This document shows, piece by piece, positions 52,919 to 61,524 of a stretch of DNA of 64,000 nt. The notes beneath the pieces were generated by a model, which saw only the letters and a list, made by a program, of their open reading frames with translations, made no database searches and was not told the origin of the DNA. The stretch is from NCBI GenBank assembly GCA_021154885.1, contig JAJKHS010000143.1, positions 1 through 64,000 of the forward strand, read 5' to 3'. A program made the translations under genes and the position numbers. How positions within the stretch are numbered: the stretch's first letter is position 1; each line of letters starts with the position of its first letter. The stretch is from Thermoanaerobaculum sp. Lineage in GTDB: Bacteria > Acidobacteriota > Thermoanaerobaculia > Multivoradales > UBA5704.

Positions 52919-53128
52919 ATGAACAAGATCGACGTCATCCGCGCCTGGAAGGATCCCGTCTACCGCGCCGGCCTGAGCCGCGAGGAGGTCGCCGGCCTGC
53001 CGGGCCATCCGGCCGGCTTCCTGGAGATCAGCGAGGAGCAGCTCAAGTCGGCCTCGGGGGCCCTCATCACGACCGCCAGGGGCTGCACCATGAACTCCTT
53101 CGGCGGCTGGCGGTCCTGCTGCCCGTAG
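52919..53128 (+). CDS. lanA2: LanM-type lanthipeptide precursor 2
   Basis: This 69-aa peptide has the same leader type (MNKIDVIRAWKDPVYRAGLS), with the core after SASGA: LITTARGCTMNSFGGWRSCC ending in Pro. It shares the TTxxxC and terminal CC pattern with its siblings. Near-identical 5' region to lanA1, so a recent duplication. Confidence 0.85.
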   Translation: MNKIDVIRAWKDPVYRAGLSREEVAGLPGHPAGFLEISEEQLKSASGALITTARGCTMNSFGGWRSCCP

Positions 53129-53144
53129 TAACATGGCCACCGCG

Positions 53145-53163
53145 CCCGGCGCGGCGCGCCGGG
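53145..53163 (+). promoter_or_regulatory. GC hairpin upstream of lanA3
   Basis: CCCGGCGC (53145-53152), GGC loop, GCGCCGGG (53156-53163), a perfect 8-bp stem 22 nt before the ATG. The sequence is unlike the lanA1/2 stem but at the same position. Confidence 0.7.
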
Positions 53164-53185
53164 AGCCGCTCGAAAGGAGCTTGAG

Positions 53186-53398
53186 ATGAACCGAGTCGAC
53201 ATCGTGCGGGCCTGGAAAGACCCCCTCTACCGCGCCAGTCTGACCGCCGACGAGCGGGACCGCCTCCCCGGGCATCCGTCCGGCCTCATGGAGATCGAGG
53301 ACGAGCTGCTCAAGTCCGTTGCCGCGGGGGCGCTGACCACCGCGCTGAAGTGCACCGAGTCCAGCTTCAACAACTTCCGGAGCTGCTGCCCGAAGTAG
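53186..53398 (+). CDS. lanA3: LanM-type lanthipeptide precursor 3
   Basis: This 70-aa peptide has a diverged leader (MNRVDIVRAWKDPLYRASLT to LLKSVAAGA), core LTTALKCTESSFNNFRSCC ending PK. It keeps the TTxxxC and CC pattern. It is more distant from the other two and has its own hairpin and an AAAGGAGC ribosome binding site. Confidence 0.85.
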   Translation: MNRVDIVRAWKDPLYRASLTADERDRLPGHPSGLMEIEDELLKSVAAGALTTALKCTESSFNNFRSCCPK

Positions 53399-53407
53399 CC
53401 GTTCCAC

Positions 53408-53428
53408 GCCCGGCCCGCTGGGCCGGGC
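53408..53428 (+). promoter_or_regulatory. GC hairpin upstream of lanM
   Basis: GCCCGGCCC (53408-53416), GCT loop, GGGCCGGGC (53420-53428), then a second stem CCCCGGGGGCC...CCCCGGG before the start. It resembles an attenuator or processing hairpin between lanA3 and lanM and could reduce LanM relative to precursor. There is no long T-run. Confidence 0.65.
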
Positions 53429-53465
53429 TTCCTCTCCCCGGGGGCCTCCCCGGGAGCCGCCGCAG

Positions 53466-56400
53466 ATGCACGAAGCCCTCATCGATCTCACCCCGGGGTA
53501 CCGAGCCCTGGCCCTCGCCGAGCGGGCGGCGGCGCCCCGCAACGGCGCGCTGGCGAAGGCAGCCGCGACGGAGGTCGACGCGCTCGCCCGCCTGCGCCTC
53601 GCGCAGTGGCAGGAGCTCTCGCCCTTCCGCTCGGGCGACGCCTTCGCCCGCCGGCTCGCGGACGACGGGCTCGACGCCGTCTCCTTCGCGCGGCTGTTGG
53701 CGGAGCCCGCCGAGGACGCCGGCGCCCGTCTGCCGCAGACGCCGGCCTGGCTCGCCGAGGTGGCGGCGGCCTTCGCCGAGCCCGGTTCCGCCACGGCGGA
53801 GCCGTTCCCCTGGCCCGAGGAGATGGGCGAGGACTCCGCCGCCGGCTTCGTGGAGCTGGTCCGGCCGCTGGTCGACCGGGCGCGCGCCCGGCTGCGCGCA
53901 GGGATCGAGAGGATCGTCCAGGACCATCAGGACCCTCGCCCGCCGTTCACCGCGGCGGAGGCGGAACGGCTGGTGAGCGAGACGCTCGGCCTGCGCCTGC
54001 TGCCGCTCCTGGCGCGGACGCTGGTGCTGGAGATGCACGTGGCGCGGCTTCAGGGGCTGCTGGCCGGCGAGACCGCGGCGGAGCGCTTCGCCGCCTTCGT
54101 CGAACGCCTGCGCCAGCCCGCGGTCGCCGCCGCGATCCTCAACGAATATCCCGTCCTCGCCCGCCTGGTGGTCGAGGAGCTCGAAACCTGGGTCGCCACT
54201 TCGCTCGAGCTCCTCGCGCGGCTGGCGGCGGACTGGCCGGACCTCGTGGCCACCTTCTTCGCCGGCCAGGACCCCGGCCCCTTGACCGCCCTCGACGGCG
54301 GCGCCGGGGACCGCCACGGCGGCGGCCGCGCCGTGCGCATCTGCGGGCTCGCCTCGGGCGCGAAGCTGGTCTACAAGCCGCGGTCGCTGGCCGTGGACAG
54401 TCACTTCCAGGAGCTCCTCGCCTGCCTGGAATCCCTGGAGTCTCGGGAGTCGGGCAGCGGCCTCTCCTTCCGCCGGCTGGCGGTGCTCGACCGCGGCGAA
54501 TACGGCTGGATGGAATTCGTCGCCGCCAGGGGGTGCGCATCCGCGGCCGAGGTGGCGCTCTATCACCGCCGGCTCGGCGGTCTGCTCGCCGTGCTCTACG
54601 CCCTGGAGGCCACGGACTGCCACTTCGAGAACCTCATCGCGGCGGGAGACCAGCCGGTGGTGGTCGACCTCGAATCGCTGTTCCATCCGCGGATCGACGT
54701 CCCGTCTCCCCCGCGGCCGGACGAACGGCTGGCGGGCCACGCGCTGGCGGAGTCGGTGCTGCGCATCGGGCTCCTCCCCTTCCGCGTCGGCGAGAGCGAC
54801 GAGTTCGACGGCGTCGATCTGAGCGGCGTGGCGGTGGTGGCCGGCCAGCCCTCCCCGCAGCCGGTCCTGCAATGGCAGGGGATCGGGACCGACGAGATGC
54901 GGGCCATTCGCGAGCGGGTCGCGATGGAGGGAGGGAGCAACCGCCCGTCCCTCGACGGCCGCGAGGTCGAAGCCGCCGAGTACACGGACGACATGGCCGC
55001 GGGATTCGCCGAGGTCTACCGCCTGCTGGTCCGCCATCGCGAGGAGCTGCTGGCGCCCGGCGGGCCCGTCGCCCGGTTCGCGGACGATCCGGTGCGGGCG
55101 GTATTGCGCGCCACCCGCGTCTACGGCCTCTTGCTCGGCGAGAGCTTCCACCCCGACGTGCTGCGCGACGCGCTCGACCGCGACCTCCTCTTCGACCGCC
55201 TCTGGGTAGGGGTGGAAGAGGTGCCCGCCCTGGCGCGGGTGGTAGTGCCCGAGCACCGCGACCTGCGTAGCGGCGACATTCCGTCCTTCACGGCCCGCCC
55301 CTCCTCGACCGACCTGTGGACGAGCCGCGGCGAGCGCCTCCCCGGCTTCTTCCGCGACACCGCGCTCGCGGGCGTGCGCCGCCGTCTCCAGGGCCTGAGC
55401 GAGGAGGATTTGCGGCGCCAGCTCGCGCTCCTCCGCCTCGCCCTCGGCACCCAGTTGCTCAACCGCGACGACGTGGGCTGGCAGGGCTACGCCGAAGCCG
55501 ATCCCGGCCCGCCGCTCGCGCCGGCAGAGCTGCGCCGGCGGCTCGTCGCCGCCGCCCGCGCGGTGGGGGAGTGGTTCGCGGACCAGGCCCTGCGCGATGA
55601 CCGCGAAGATCGCGATGACGATCACGCCACCTGGATCGGCCTCGAATACCGCAACCGCCTCTGGTCCATGGTGCCCGCGCCCGAGGACCTGTATGCGGGC
55701 CTGCCGGGGATCGCCCTCTTCCTCGGCTACCTCGGCGCGGTCACCGGCGAGGAGCGCTGGACCGCCCTCGCGCGGGCGGCGATGAATTCCCTGCTGGCGC
55801 GCTTCGAGGACGCGCCGGCGAGCACCGCGAAGCCCGCCTCCGGCCCCGAAGCGATCGGCGCCTTCTCCGGCTGGGGGGGCATCCTCTACGCCGCCGCTCA
55901 CCTGGGCTCGCTGTGGCACGACCCGGACCTCCTCGCCACGGCGGAGCGGCTGGCCGAGAAGATCCCGCCCCGCATCGAGAGCGACGAGGACCTCGACGTC
56001 GTCGGCGGTGCGGCCGGCGCCATCCTCGGCCTCCTGGCCCTCCACCGCGCCGCCGGCTCGCGCCGCGCCCTCGCCGTGGCCGTCCTCTGCGGCGAGCGTC
56101 TGCTCGCCCGGTCCCAGCCGGCGGGTCCGGGACTCGGGTGGCTCACGCGGCTCGCCACGGAGCGGCCGCAGATCGGTTTCTCCCATGGCAACGCCGGCAT
56201 CGGTCTCGCACTGGTCGAGCTGGGCGCGACGGCCGGCGACGCCCGCTTCCTCGCGGCGGGCCTGGCGGCCTGGGACTGGGAGCGGGAGGCCTTCTGGCCC
56301 GAGCTGCGGCGCTGGCTCGCCGGCGGCGACGGCCAGTCGCCGCCGCCCGAAAGCACGGTGGCCGTGGCCTGGTGCTACGGCGCCCCGGGCGTCGGCCTCG

Positions 56401-56816
56401 CGCGGCTCAAGGCCCTGGCCCACGTCCGCGAGCCCGCGGCCCGGCGCGCGCTGCTGGAGGAGCTGACGGAAGCCGTGCAGAAGACCGTCGAGCACGGCTT
56501 CGGCGAGAACCATTGCCAATGCCACGGCGACCTGGGCAACCTCGACTTCCTTCTCCAGGCCCGCCAGTCCCTGGGCGATCCGGCCCTGGACGACGCGATC
56601 GACCGCCAGACCCGGATCGTCCTCGCCAGCATCGCCCGCGACGGCTGGCTCTGCGGCACGCGCGGAGGCGTCGAATCGCCCGGCCTGATGAACGGCTTCG
56701 CCGGCATTGGCTACGGCCTCCTGCGCCTCGCCGATCCCGGGCGGGTACCGTCGGTGCTGGCGCTGGAGCCTCCCGCCGGGACCCCTGGGACCGCCGGCGT
56801 CCCGCCGGCTTGCTAA
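53466..56816 (+). CDS. lanM: class II lanthipeptide synthetase LanM
   Basis: This 1116-aa protein has an N-terminal ~650-residue dehydratase (DUF4135) with VYKPRSLAVDSHFQELLA, YGWMEFV, DCHFENLIAAGDQPVVVDLES. The C-terminal LanC-like cyclase shows GFSHGNAGIGLALVELG, VAWCYGAPGVGLARLKAL and NHCQCHGDLGN, giving zinc ligands Cys (WCYG) and Cys-His (CHG). It dehydrates Ser/Thr in LanA and forms thioether rings. No LanT or LanP is adjacent. The last 12 or so residues (TPGTAGVPPAC) come from a palindromic repeat. Confidence 0.92.
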   Translation: MHEALIDLTPGYRALALAERAAAPRNGALAKAAATEVDALARLRLAQWQELSPFRSGDAFARRLADDGLDAVSFARLLAEPAEDAGARLPQTPAWLAEVAAAFAEPGSATAEPFPWPEEMGEDSAAGFVELVRPLVDRARARLRAGIERIVQDHQDPRPPFTAAEAERLVSETLGLRLLPLLARTLVLEMHVARLQGLLAGETAAERFAAFVERLRQPAVAAAILNEYPVLARLVVEELETWVATSLELLARLAADWPDLVATFFAGQDPGPLTALDGGAGDRHGGGRAVRICGLASGAKLVYKPRSLAVDSHFQELLACLESLESRESGSGLSFRRLAVLDRGEYGWMEFVAARGCASAAEVALYHRRLGGLLAVLYALEATDCHFENLIAAGDQPVVVDLESLFHPRIDVPSPPRPDERLAGHALAESVLRIGLLPFRVGESDEFDGVDLSGVAVVAGQPSPQPVLQWQGIGTDEMRAIRERVAMEGGSNRPSLDGREVEAAEYTDDMAAGFAEVYRLLVRHREELLAPGGPVARFADDPVRAVLRATRVYGLLLGESFHPDVLRDALDRDLLFDRLWVGVEEVPALARVVVPEHRDLRSGDIPSFTARPSSTDLWTSRGERLPGFFRDTALAGVRRRLQGLSEEDLRRQLALLRLALGTQLLNRDDVGWQGYAEADPGPPLAPAELRRRLVAAARAVGEWFADQALRDDREDRDDDHATWIGLEYRNRLWSMVPAPEDLYAGLPGIALFLGYLGAVTGEERWTALARAAMNSLLARFEDAPASTAKPASGPEAIGAFSGWGGILYAAAHLGSLWHDPDLLATAERLAEKIPPRIESDEDLDVVGGAAGAILGLLALHRAAGSRRALAVAVLCGERLLARSQPAGPGLGWLTRLATERPQIGFSHGNAGIGLALVELGATAGDARFLAAGLAAWDWEREAFWPELRRWLAGGDGQSPPPESTVAVAWCYGAPGVGLARLKALAHVREPAARRALLEELTEAVQKTVEHGFGENHCQCHGDLGNLDFLLQARQSLGDPALDDAIDRQTRIVLASIARDGWLCGTRGGVESPGLMNGFAGIGYGLLRLADPGRVPSVLALEPPAGTPGTAGVPPAC

Positions 56817-56878
56817 CTCCGTTTTTGATTAGTTTTGGGTTAGAAGGCCGGCGGGACGCCGGCGGTCCCAGGGGTCCC
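56778..56878. repeat. long perfect inverted repeat spanning the end of lanM
   Basis: The arms 56778-56809 and 56847-56878 are perfect 32-bp reverse complements with blocks such as CCGCCGGCGTCCC and CCCTGGGACC, separated by a 37-bp AT-richer loop with the lanM stop codon. The left arm is translated as the LanM C-terminus. It is a dispersed palindrome type rather than a classical terminator, but it may end or stabilise the lan transcript. Confidence 0.85.
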
Positions 56879-56922
56879 AGGGTTTTTGCTACCATCCCCC
56901 CACCCTTTCAGGAGACTCCGCC

Positions 56923-59900
56923 TTGAAGCCACGGATCCTCATCCCCCTTTTCCTCCTCCTCCCCTGCGCCGTTTGGGCAGAGGAGATTGGCTATTACCGC
57001 TTCCCGGCCCTGCACGGCGACACGGTCGTGTTCGCGGCCGAAGGCGATCTCTGGCGCGTGGGGCGCCAGGGCGGGACGGCGACGCGGCTGACCACGCATC
57101 CGGCCGAAGAGTCGAATCCCGCCATCTCGCCGGACGGTAAGACGATCGCCTTCTCGGCCGCCTACGAAGGACCCACCGAGATCTACACCATGCCCATCGA
57201 CGGCGGCCTGCCGGTGCGTCGCACGTTCGAAGGCGGCGATGCGCGGGTGGTCGGGTGGATGCCCGGCGGCGAGATCCTCTATTCGACTCGCCACGGGTCG
57301 GGCCTGCCGGCCACGCAGCTCGTCCGCCTCGATCCGGCGACGGGCAAGAGCGCGCTTCTACCCCTGGCCCAGGCCGCCGACGGCGAATTCACTCCGGACG
57401 GCAAGACGCTGTTCTTCACCCGCTTCGCCTTCCAGGGGAGCCACACCAAGCGCTACCGCGGCGGCACGGCCCAGAGCCTCTGGCGCTACCGCGAGGGCGA
57501 TGCCGAGGCCGTCCCCCTCACCGCCGATTTCGACGGCACCAGCCGCGAGCCCATGCTCTGGCAGGGGCGCGTCTACTTCGTCTCCGACCGCGACGGCACC
57601 CACAACCTGTGGTCCATGGACCAGGACGGCCACGACCTCAAGCAGCTCACCTCCCACCGCGGTTGGGAGGTGGCCTCACCCAGCCTCTCGGACGGCCGCA
57701 TCGTCTATCAGCTCGGAGCCGACCTGCGGATCTACGACGTCGCGGCGGGCAGGGACGAGCCGCTCCCCGTCCGCCTCGTCTCGGATTTCGACCAGATGCG
57801 GGAGACGTGGATCAAGGAGCCGCTGGAGTACCTCACCTCGGCCGACCTCTCGCCCGCCGGCGACCGGCTCGCGCTGACGGCCCGCGGCCAGGTGTTCGTG
57901 GTGCCGGTGAAGAAGGGACGGATCGTGGAGGTCACCCGCAAGCCCGGCGTGCGCTACCGCGAGGCCCGCTTCCTCGCCGACGGCAAGGGCGTGCTCGCCC
58001 TCTCCGACGAGACCGGCGAGGTGGAGCTGTGGAAGTTCCCGGCCAACGGCGTGGGCAAGCCCGAGCCGCTCACGTCCGACGGCAAGGTGCTGCGCTGGGA
58101 GGGTGTCCCCTCGCCCGACGGCAAATGGATCGCCCATCGCGACAAGGATCGCCAGCTCTGGCTCCTGAACGTGAAGACCCGCAAGAACAGCCGCATCGCC
58201 GTCTCGGCCGACGGCGACTTCCAGGACCTCCACTGGTCGCCGGACGGCCGCTGGCTGGCCTGGGCCGTCTCCGCCACCAACACCTTCCTGCGGATCTATC
58301 TCTACGACACCACCAACGGCCGCACCGTGCCCCTCACCTCCGAGCGCTTCAACAGTTGGAGCCCCGCCTGGAGCCAGGACGGCAAGTGGCTCTGGTTCCT
58401 CTCCGACCGCGAGCTGCGGACCCTGGTCCCGGGGCCCTGGGGGCCGCGCCAGCCCGACCCCTTCCTGACGGCGACCACCAAGATCTTCGGCGCCGCCCTG
58501 AAGAAGGGGCTGCGTTCGCCCTTCCAACCGCCGGACGAGCTCCATCCGGAGGAAAAGGACGAGAAGGACGGCAAGAAGGAGAAGGAGGCGAAGGAGGACA
58601 AGGACGAGAAGGAGACCGCGGAGACTGGCACGGCCAAGGCCGCGGCGCCCAAAGTGGACAAAGTGGAGATCGACCTCGACGGCCTGTCGGAGAGGCTCGT
58701 CGAGGTGCCGGTGGAGGCCGGCAATTACGACTCCCTCTCGGCCAATGAGGACCGGCTGTTCTGGCTGCAGTCCGATCCCTCCTTCGCGGACGAGCCCGCC
58801 TCGTCCCTGCTGACGGTGGCCTTCGACGGCGAGAAGCCCAAGGCCAAGACGTTGATCGAGGGGATCGCCGACTACCAGCTCTCAGACGATGGCAAGAAGC
58901 TGCTGGTGCACAAAGAGAAGGCCCTCTACGTCTTCGGCGCCGGCGAGGAGGCGCCCGACGAGCTCGACGAGGCGAAGGTGGACCTCTCCGGCTGGACCTT
59001 TCCCATCGATCCCAGGGAACAGTGGCGCCAGATGTTCCGTGAGGCGTGGCGCCTGGAGCGTGACTACTTCTACGACCCCAAGATGCACGGCGTGGACTGG
59101 CCCGCCATGCTGGAGAAGTACCGCCCCCTGTCACTGCGGGTGACGAGCCGGCCTGAGCTCAACGACCTGCTGGCGCAGATGGTGAGCGAGCTTTCGGCCC
59201 TGCACACCTTCGTCCATGGCGGCGACCGGCGCAAGGGGGACGCCGACGTGGACGTGGCCTCGCTGGGGGCCGTGCTGACCCGTGACGAGAAGCGCGGCGG
59301 CTACCACGTGGACCGCCTCTATGCCTGGGACCCGGACCTCCCGGCCGACGCGCCGCCGCTGGCCATGCCCGGCGTCGACGTCAAGGCGGGCGACGTCATC
59401 GAATCGATCAACGGCGTTTCAACTCTGTCGGTGCCCGACGCCGGCCTGCTGCTGCGCAACCAGGCGAACCGGCAGGTGCTGCTGCGCGTGCACGACGCCA
59501 AGATCCGCGCCGCGCGCGACGTGGTGGTGGTCCCGGTCTCCCCGAAGCAGGAGGGGGACCTGCGCTATACGGACTGGGAGCTCTCCCGCCGGCGGCTGGT
59601 GGAGGAGAAGGGGAAGAGCCAGATCGGCTACCTCCACCTGCGAGCCATGAGCAGCGAGGACTACACGAGTTGGGCGCGGGACTTCTACCCGGTCTTCGAT
59701 CGCCAGGGGCTGATCCTCGACCTGCGCAACAATCGCGGCGGCAACATCGAGAGCTGGCTGCTCGGCAAGCTCCAGCGCAAGGCGTGGTTCTGGTGGCAGC
59801 CGCGGGTGGGCACGCCCTATTCGAACATGCAGTACGCCTTCCGCGGCCACGTGGTGGTACTGGTCAACGAGAACACCAGCTCGGACGGCGAAGCCTTCGC

Positions 59901-60258
59901 CGAGGGCGTCAAGCGCCTGGGGCTGGGCAAGGTGATCGGCACCCGCACCTGGGGCGGTGAGATCTGGCTGAGCGCGTCCAACGTCCTGGTGGACAAGGGG
60001 ATCGCCACCGCCGCCGAGTTCGGCGTCTTCGGTCCCGAAGGGACCTGGCTGATCGAAGGCCACGGCGTCGATCCCGACATGGTGAAAGACAACCTCCCCC
60101 ACGCCACCTTCCTCGGCGGCGACGCCCAGCTCGACGCCGCGATCGCGTATCTCCAGGAGGAGATCAAGAAAAACCCCGTGCCGCCGGTGAAGACGCCGGA
60201 GTATCCGAACAAGTCGGGGCGGCGTAGCGGGGAGGGGAACGGAAGGGGAAACCCGTGA
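56923..60258 (+). CDS. Tricorn-type protease with PDZ and S41 domains
   Basis: This 1111-aa protein starts with TTG and a signal peptide (PRILIPLFLLLPCAVWA). The N-terminal half is a WD40-like propeller of PD40 blocks (NPAISPDGKTIAFSA, PAWSQDGKWLWFLSDR). Then a Lys/Glu-rich linker of ~45 residues, a C1 region, a PDZ domain (DVKAGDVIESINGVSTLSVP), and an S41 peptidase domain with Ser in ENTSSDGEAFAEG (about residue 986). Tricorn proteases trim peptides in the periplasm or outside the cell. It follows lanM at ~106 bp beyond a long inverted repeat. Role in lanthipeptide maturation is only speculation. Confidence 0.88.
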   Translation: MKPRILIPLFLLLPCAVWAEEIGYYRFPALHGDTVVFAAEGDLWRVGRQGGTATRLTTHPAEESNPAISPDGKTIAFSAAYEGPTEIYTMPIDGGLPVRRTFEGGDARVVGWMPGGEILYSTRHGSGLPATQLVRLDPATGKSALLPLAQAADGEFTPDGKTLFFTRFAFQGSHTKRYRGGTAQSLWRYREGDAEAVPLTADFDGTSREPMLWQGRVYFVSDRDGTHNLWSMDQDGHDLKQLTSHRGWEVASPSLSDGRIVYQLGADLRIYDVAAGRDEPLPVRLVSDFDQMRETWIKEPLEYLTSADLSPAGDRLALTARGQVFVVPVKKGRIVEVTRKPGVRYREARFLADGKGVLALSDETGEVELWKFPANGVGKPEPLTSDGKVLRWEGVPSPDGKWIAHRDKDRQLWLLNVKTRKNSRIAVSADGDFQDLHWSPDGRWLAWAVSATNTFLRIYLYDTTNGRTVPLTSERFNSWSPAWSQDGKWLWFLSDRELRTLVPGPWGPRQPDPFLTATTKIFGAALKKGLRSPFQPPDELHPEEKDEKDGKKEKEAKEDKDEKETAETGTAKAAAPKVDKVEIDLDGLSERLVEVPVEAGNYDSLSANEDRLFWLQSDPSFADEPASSLLTVAFDGEKPKAKTLIEGIADYQLSDDGKKLLVHKEKALYVFGAGEEAPDELDEAKVDLSGWTFPIDPREQWRQMFREAWRLERDYFYDPKMHGVDWPAMLEKYRPLSLRVTSRPELNDLLAQMVSELSALHTFVHGGDRRKGDADVDVASLGAVLTRDEKRGGYHVDRLYAWDPDLPADAPPLAMPGVDVKAGDVIESINGVSTLSVPDAGLLLRNQANRQVLLRVHDAKIRAARDVVVVPVSPKQEGDLRYTDWELSRRRLVEEKGKSQIGYLHLRAMSSEDYTSWARDFYPVFDRQGLILDLRNNRGGNIESWLLGKLQRKAWFWWQPRVGTPYSNMQYAFRGHVVVLVNENTSSDGEAFAEGVKRLGLGKVIGTRTWGGEIWLSASNVLVDKGIATAAEFGVFGPEGTWLIEGHGVDPDMVKDNLPHATFLGGDAQLDAAIAYLQEEIKKNPVPPVKTPEYPNKSGRRSGEGNGRGNP

Positions 60259-60745
60259 TGACGAGGTGCGGAGGAAAGCGGTCAGGGCTCGTCACAGAAT
60301 GACCGTGTCAATCCATGCCCCAGCCCCGGAGGGGCGGCAGCATAAGCCTGGGGCGTCAGCCCCAGGACCAGATTTGAGACATTTTTCAAAGCCCTGAAAG
60401 GACGACAGGGATCGATGCCGGTGAGACTCTGGAGTCGATCGCACCAATCGGTCTGCGGCGTCTTCGGTCGTGCCGGAGGTCCGGGGAGAACCTCACGGCA
60501 CAGGGCGGTGCCGACTGGTACCTCGTCACTCCAGAAATGACGAGTGAGTTCCCGGCAAGTTCCTGGAAAAAGCACCTCACCTGTCGATCTACCCACCGGC
60601 CCAACGGGCCGGCCACTCACGCCGGGTTAAACACTGTTACCCTCACGCGGCAAGAATCCGAGATCCATCGGGATCATGTTACAGGAACTCGCGCACTCCT
60701 CACACCTATTGAGACTCATATCAATTTTTCTCGGCCAACGGCGTC
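60259..60745. repeat. gene-free stretch with palindromic element
   Basis: No convincing gene is seen in 60259-60745. At 60323-60335 (GCCCCGGAGGGGC) and 60347-60366 (CCTGGGGCGTCAGCCCCAGG) are short hairpins of a MITE/REP-like element known from many large GC-rich genomes, and a third CCCTGAAAGGACGACAGGG-like block follows at about 60395-60410. The remaining ~330 bp hold nothing I can identify. Confidence 0.55.
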
Positions 60746-61117
60746 TCATGCCGATTGCTTCGGCGCCGGCGCGGCAACGCCTTTGATGAGCAGCCACAGA
60801 GCGAGGGCCACCTCATACACCAACGCCGGCAACCATATGAGCCAGGTGACCGATGACGACCAACTCGTAAGGCCACCCAGCAGTCCGGCGCGCTGCAGCG
60901 GAAGGATCACGACGAGCAGAGCCGACGCGAGCACGCCGAGCCAAGCCAGTGCGACGGGAATCATTCGGCCGCGGAGGAGGAGCCAGGAAAAGAGCGTGCT
61001 GCCCACGGCGAAAAAGATTGCGCCCTGGTGGCCGGGGATGGCTTCGATGACGCGACAGGTCAGGGCCAGCAGTGCGAGATCTGCATCCTGTTGGCGCGTG
61101 ATCGCATAGAGCGTCAC
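60746..61117 (-). pseudogene. DUF4386-like membrane protein, N-terminally truncated
   Basis: The 123 residues read TLYAITRQQDADLALLALTCRVIE to YEVALALWLLIKGVAAP with three or four helices and match the second half of DUF4386-type proteins, normally about 230 aa. The first half is missing: upstream is non-coding and then a 20-bp tandem array. A GTG could start the fragment, but the domain is incomplete. It may be the residue of a deletion linked to the array. Confidence 0.6.
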
Positions 61118-61190
61118 ACCGTGCCGTAAGCTCGTCGAAGACTCTTCAAGAGACTATTCTGGATGCAAAAGGCGTATTGGAGTGTCTGGG

Positions 61191-61390
61191 TCGTTTTTTC
61201 AGCGTTTCCCGGCTTTTTTCATTGTTTCTCCCGTTTTTTCAATGTTTCTCCGCTTTTTCCAATGTTCCACGGCTTTTTTCGTTGTTTGGCGGCCTGAAAC
61301 AATGAAAAAAACCGGGAAACATTGTTTGCAGCCGTAGAACATTGTTTCAGCGGCTTTTCCATTGTTTCAGCGGGAGAAACCGCGTTTCAG
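61191..61390. repeat. degenerate tandem array, ten units of exactly 20 bp
   Basis: From 61191 the units start every 20 bp: C(C/G)GCTTTTTTCATTGTTTC as the loose form, with GTTT and AAAC halves in phase. One unit (61291-61310) is inverted. The register holds through 61390, with a weaker unit after it. The DNA is much more AT-rich than the neighbourhood. A period of 20 is not a multiple of three, so coding is unlikely. Confidence 0.85.
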
Positions 61391-61491
61391 GCGGCGGTGC
61401 CGCGATTCCGGCCAGCGCGCATCGTGCAACGCGTCCTTTCTGTGTGTGTGCATAGATAGCCTGCTTTGCGCTGCTCTGTCAAGCCAGATCA

Positions 61492-61520
61492 TTGACAGGC
61501 CTCTCCGGTTTCGATATCCT
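61492..61520 (+). promoter_or_regulatory. consensus-like sigma-70 promoter
   Basis: TTGACA (61492-61497), 17-bp spacer, TATCCT (61515-61520) on the plus strand. The following ~280 bp before the end of the convergent gene at 61807 have no good open frame, so the promoter probably makes a small RNA or a short peptide. Confidence 0.6.
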
Positions 61521-61524
61521 ACCG

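Noticed and set aside
53367-56525. A 1052-aa minus-strand frame over lanM
   Set aside because: Shadow of lanM, no recognisable domains and no ribosome binding site.
60282-60620. 112-aa minus-strand frame possibly a transposase fragment
   Set aside because: The residues do not match a transposase, and part of the frame is made by palindromic repeats.
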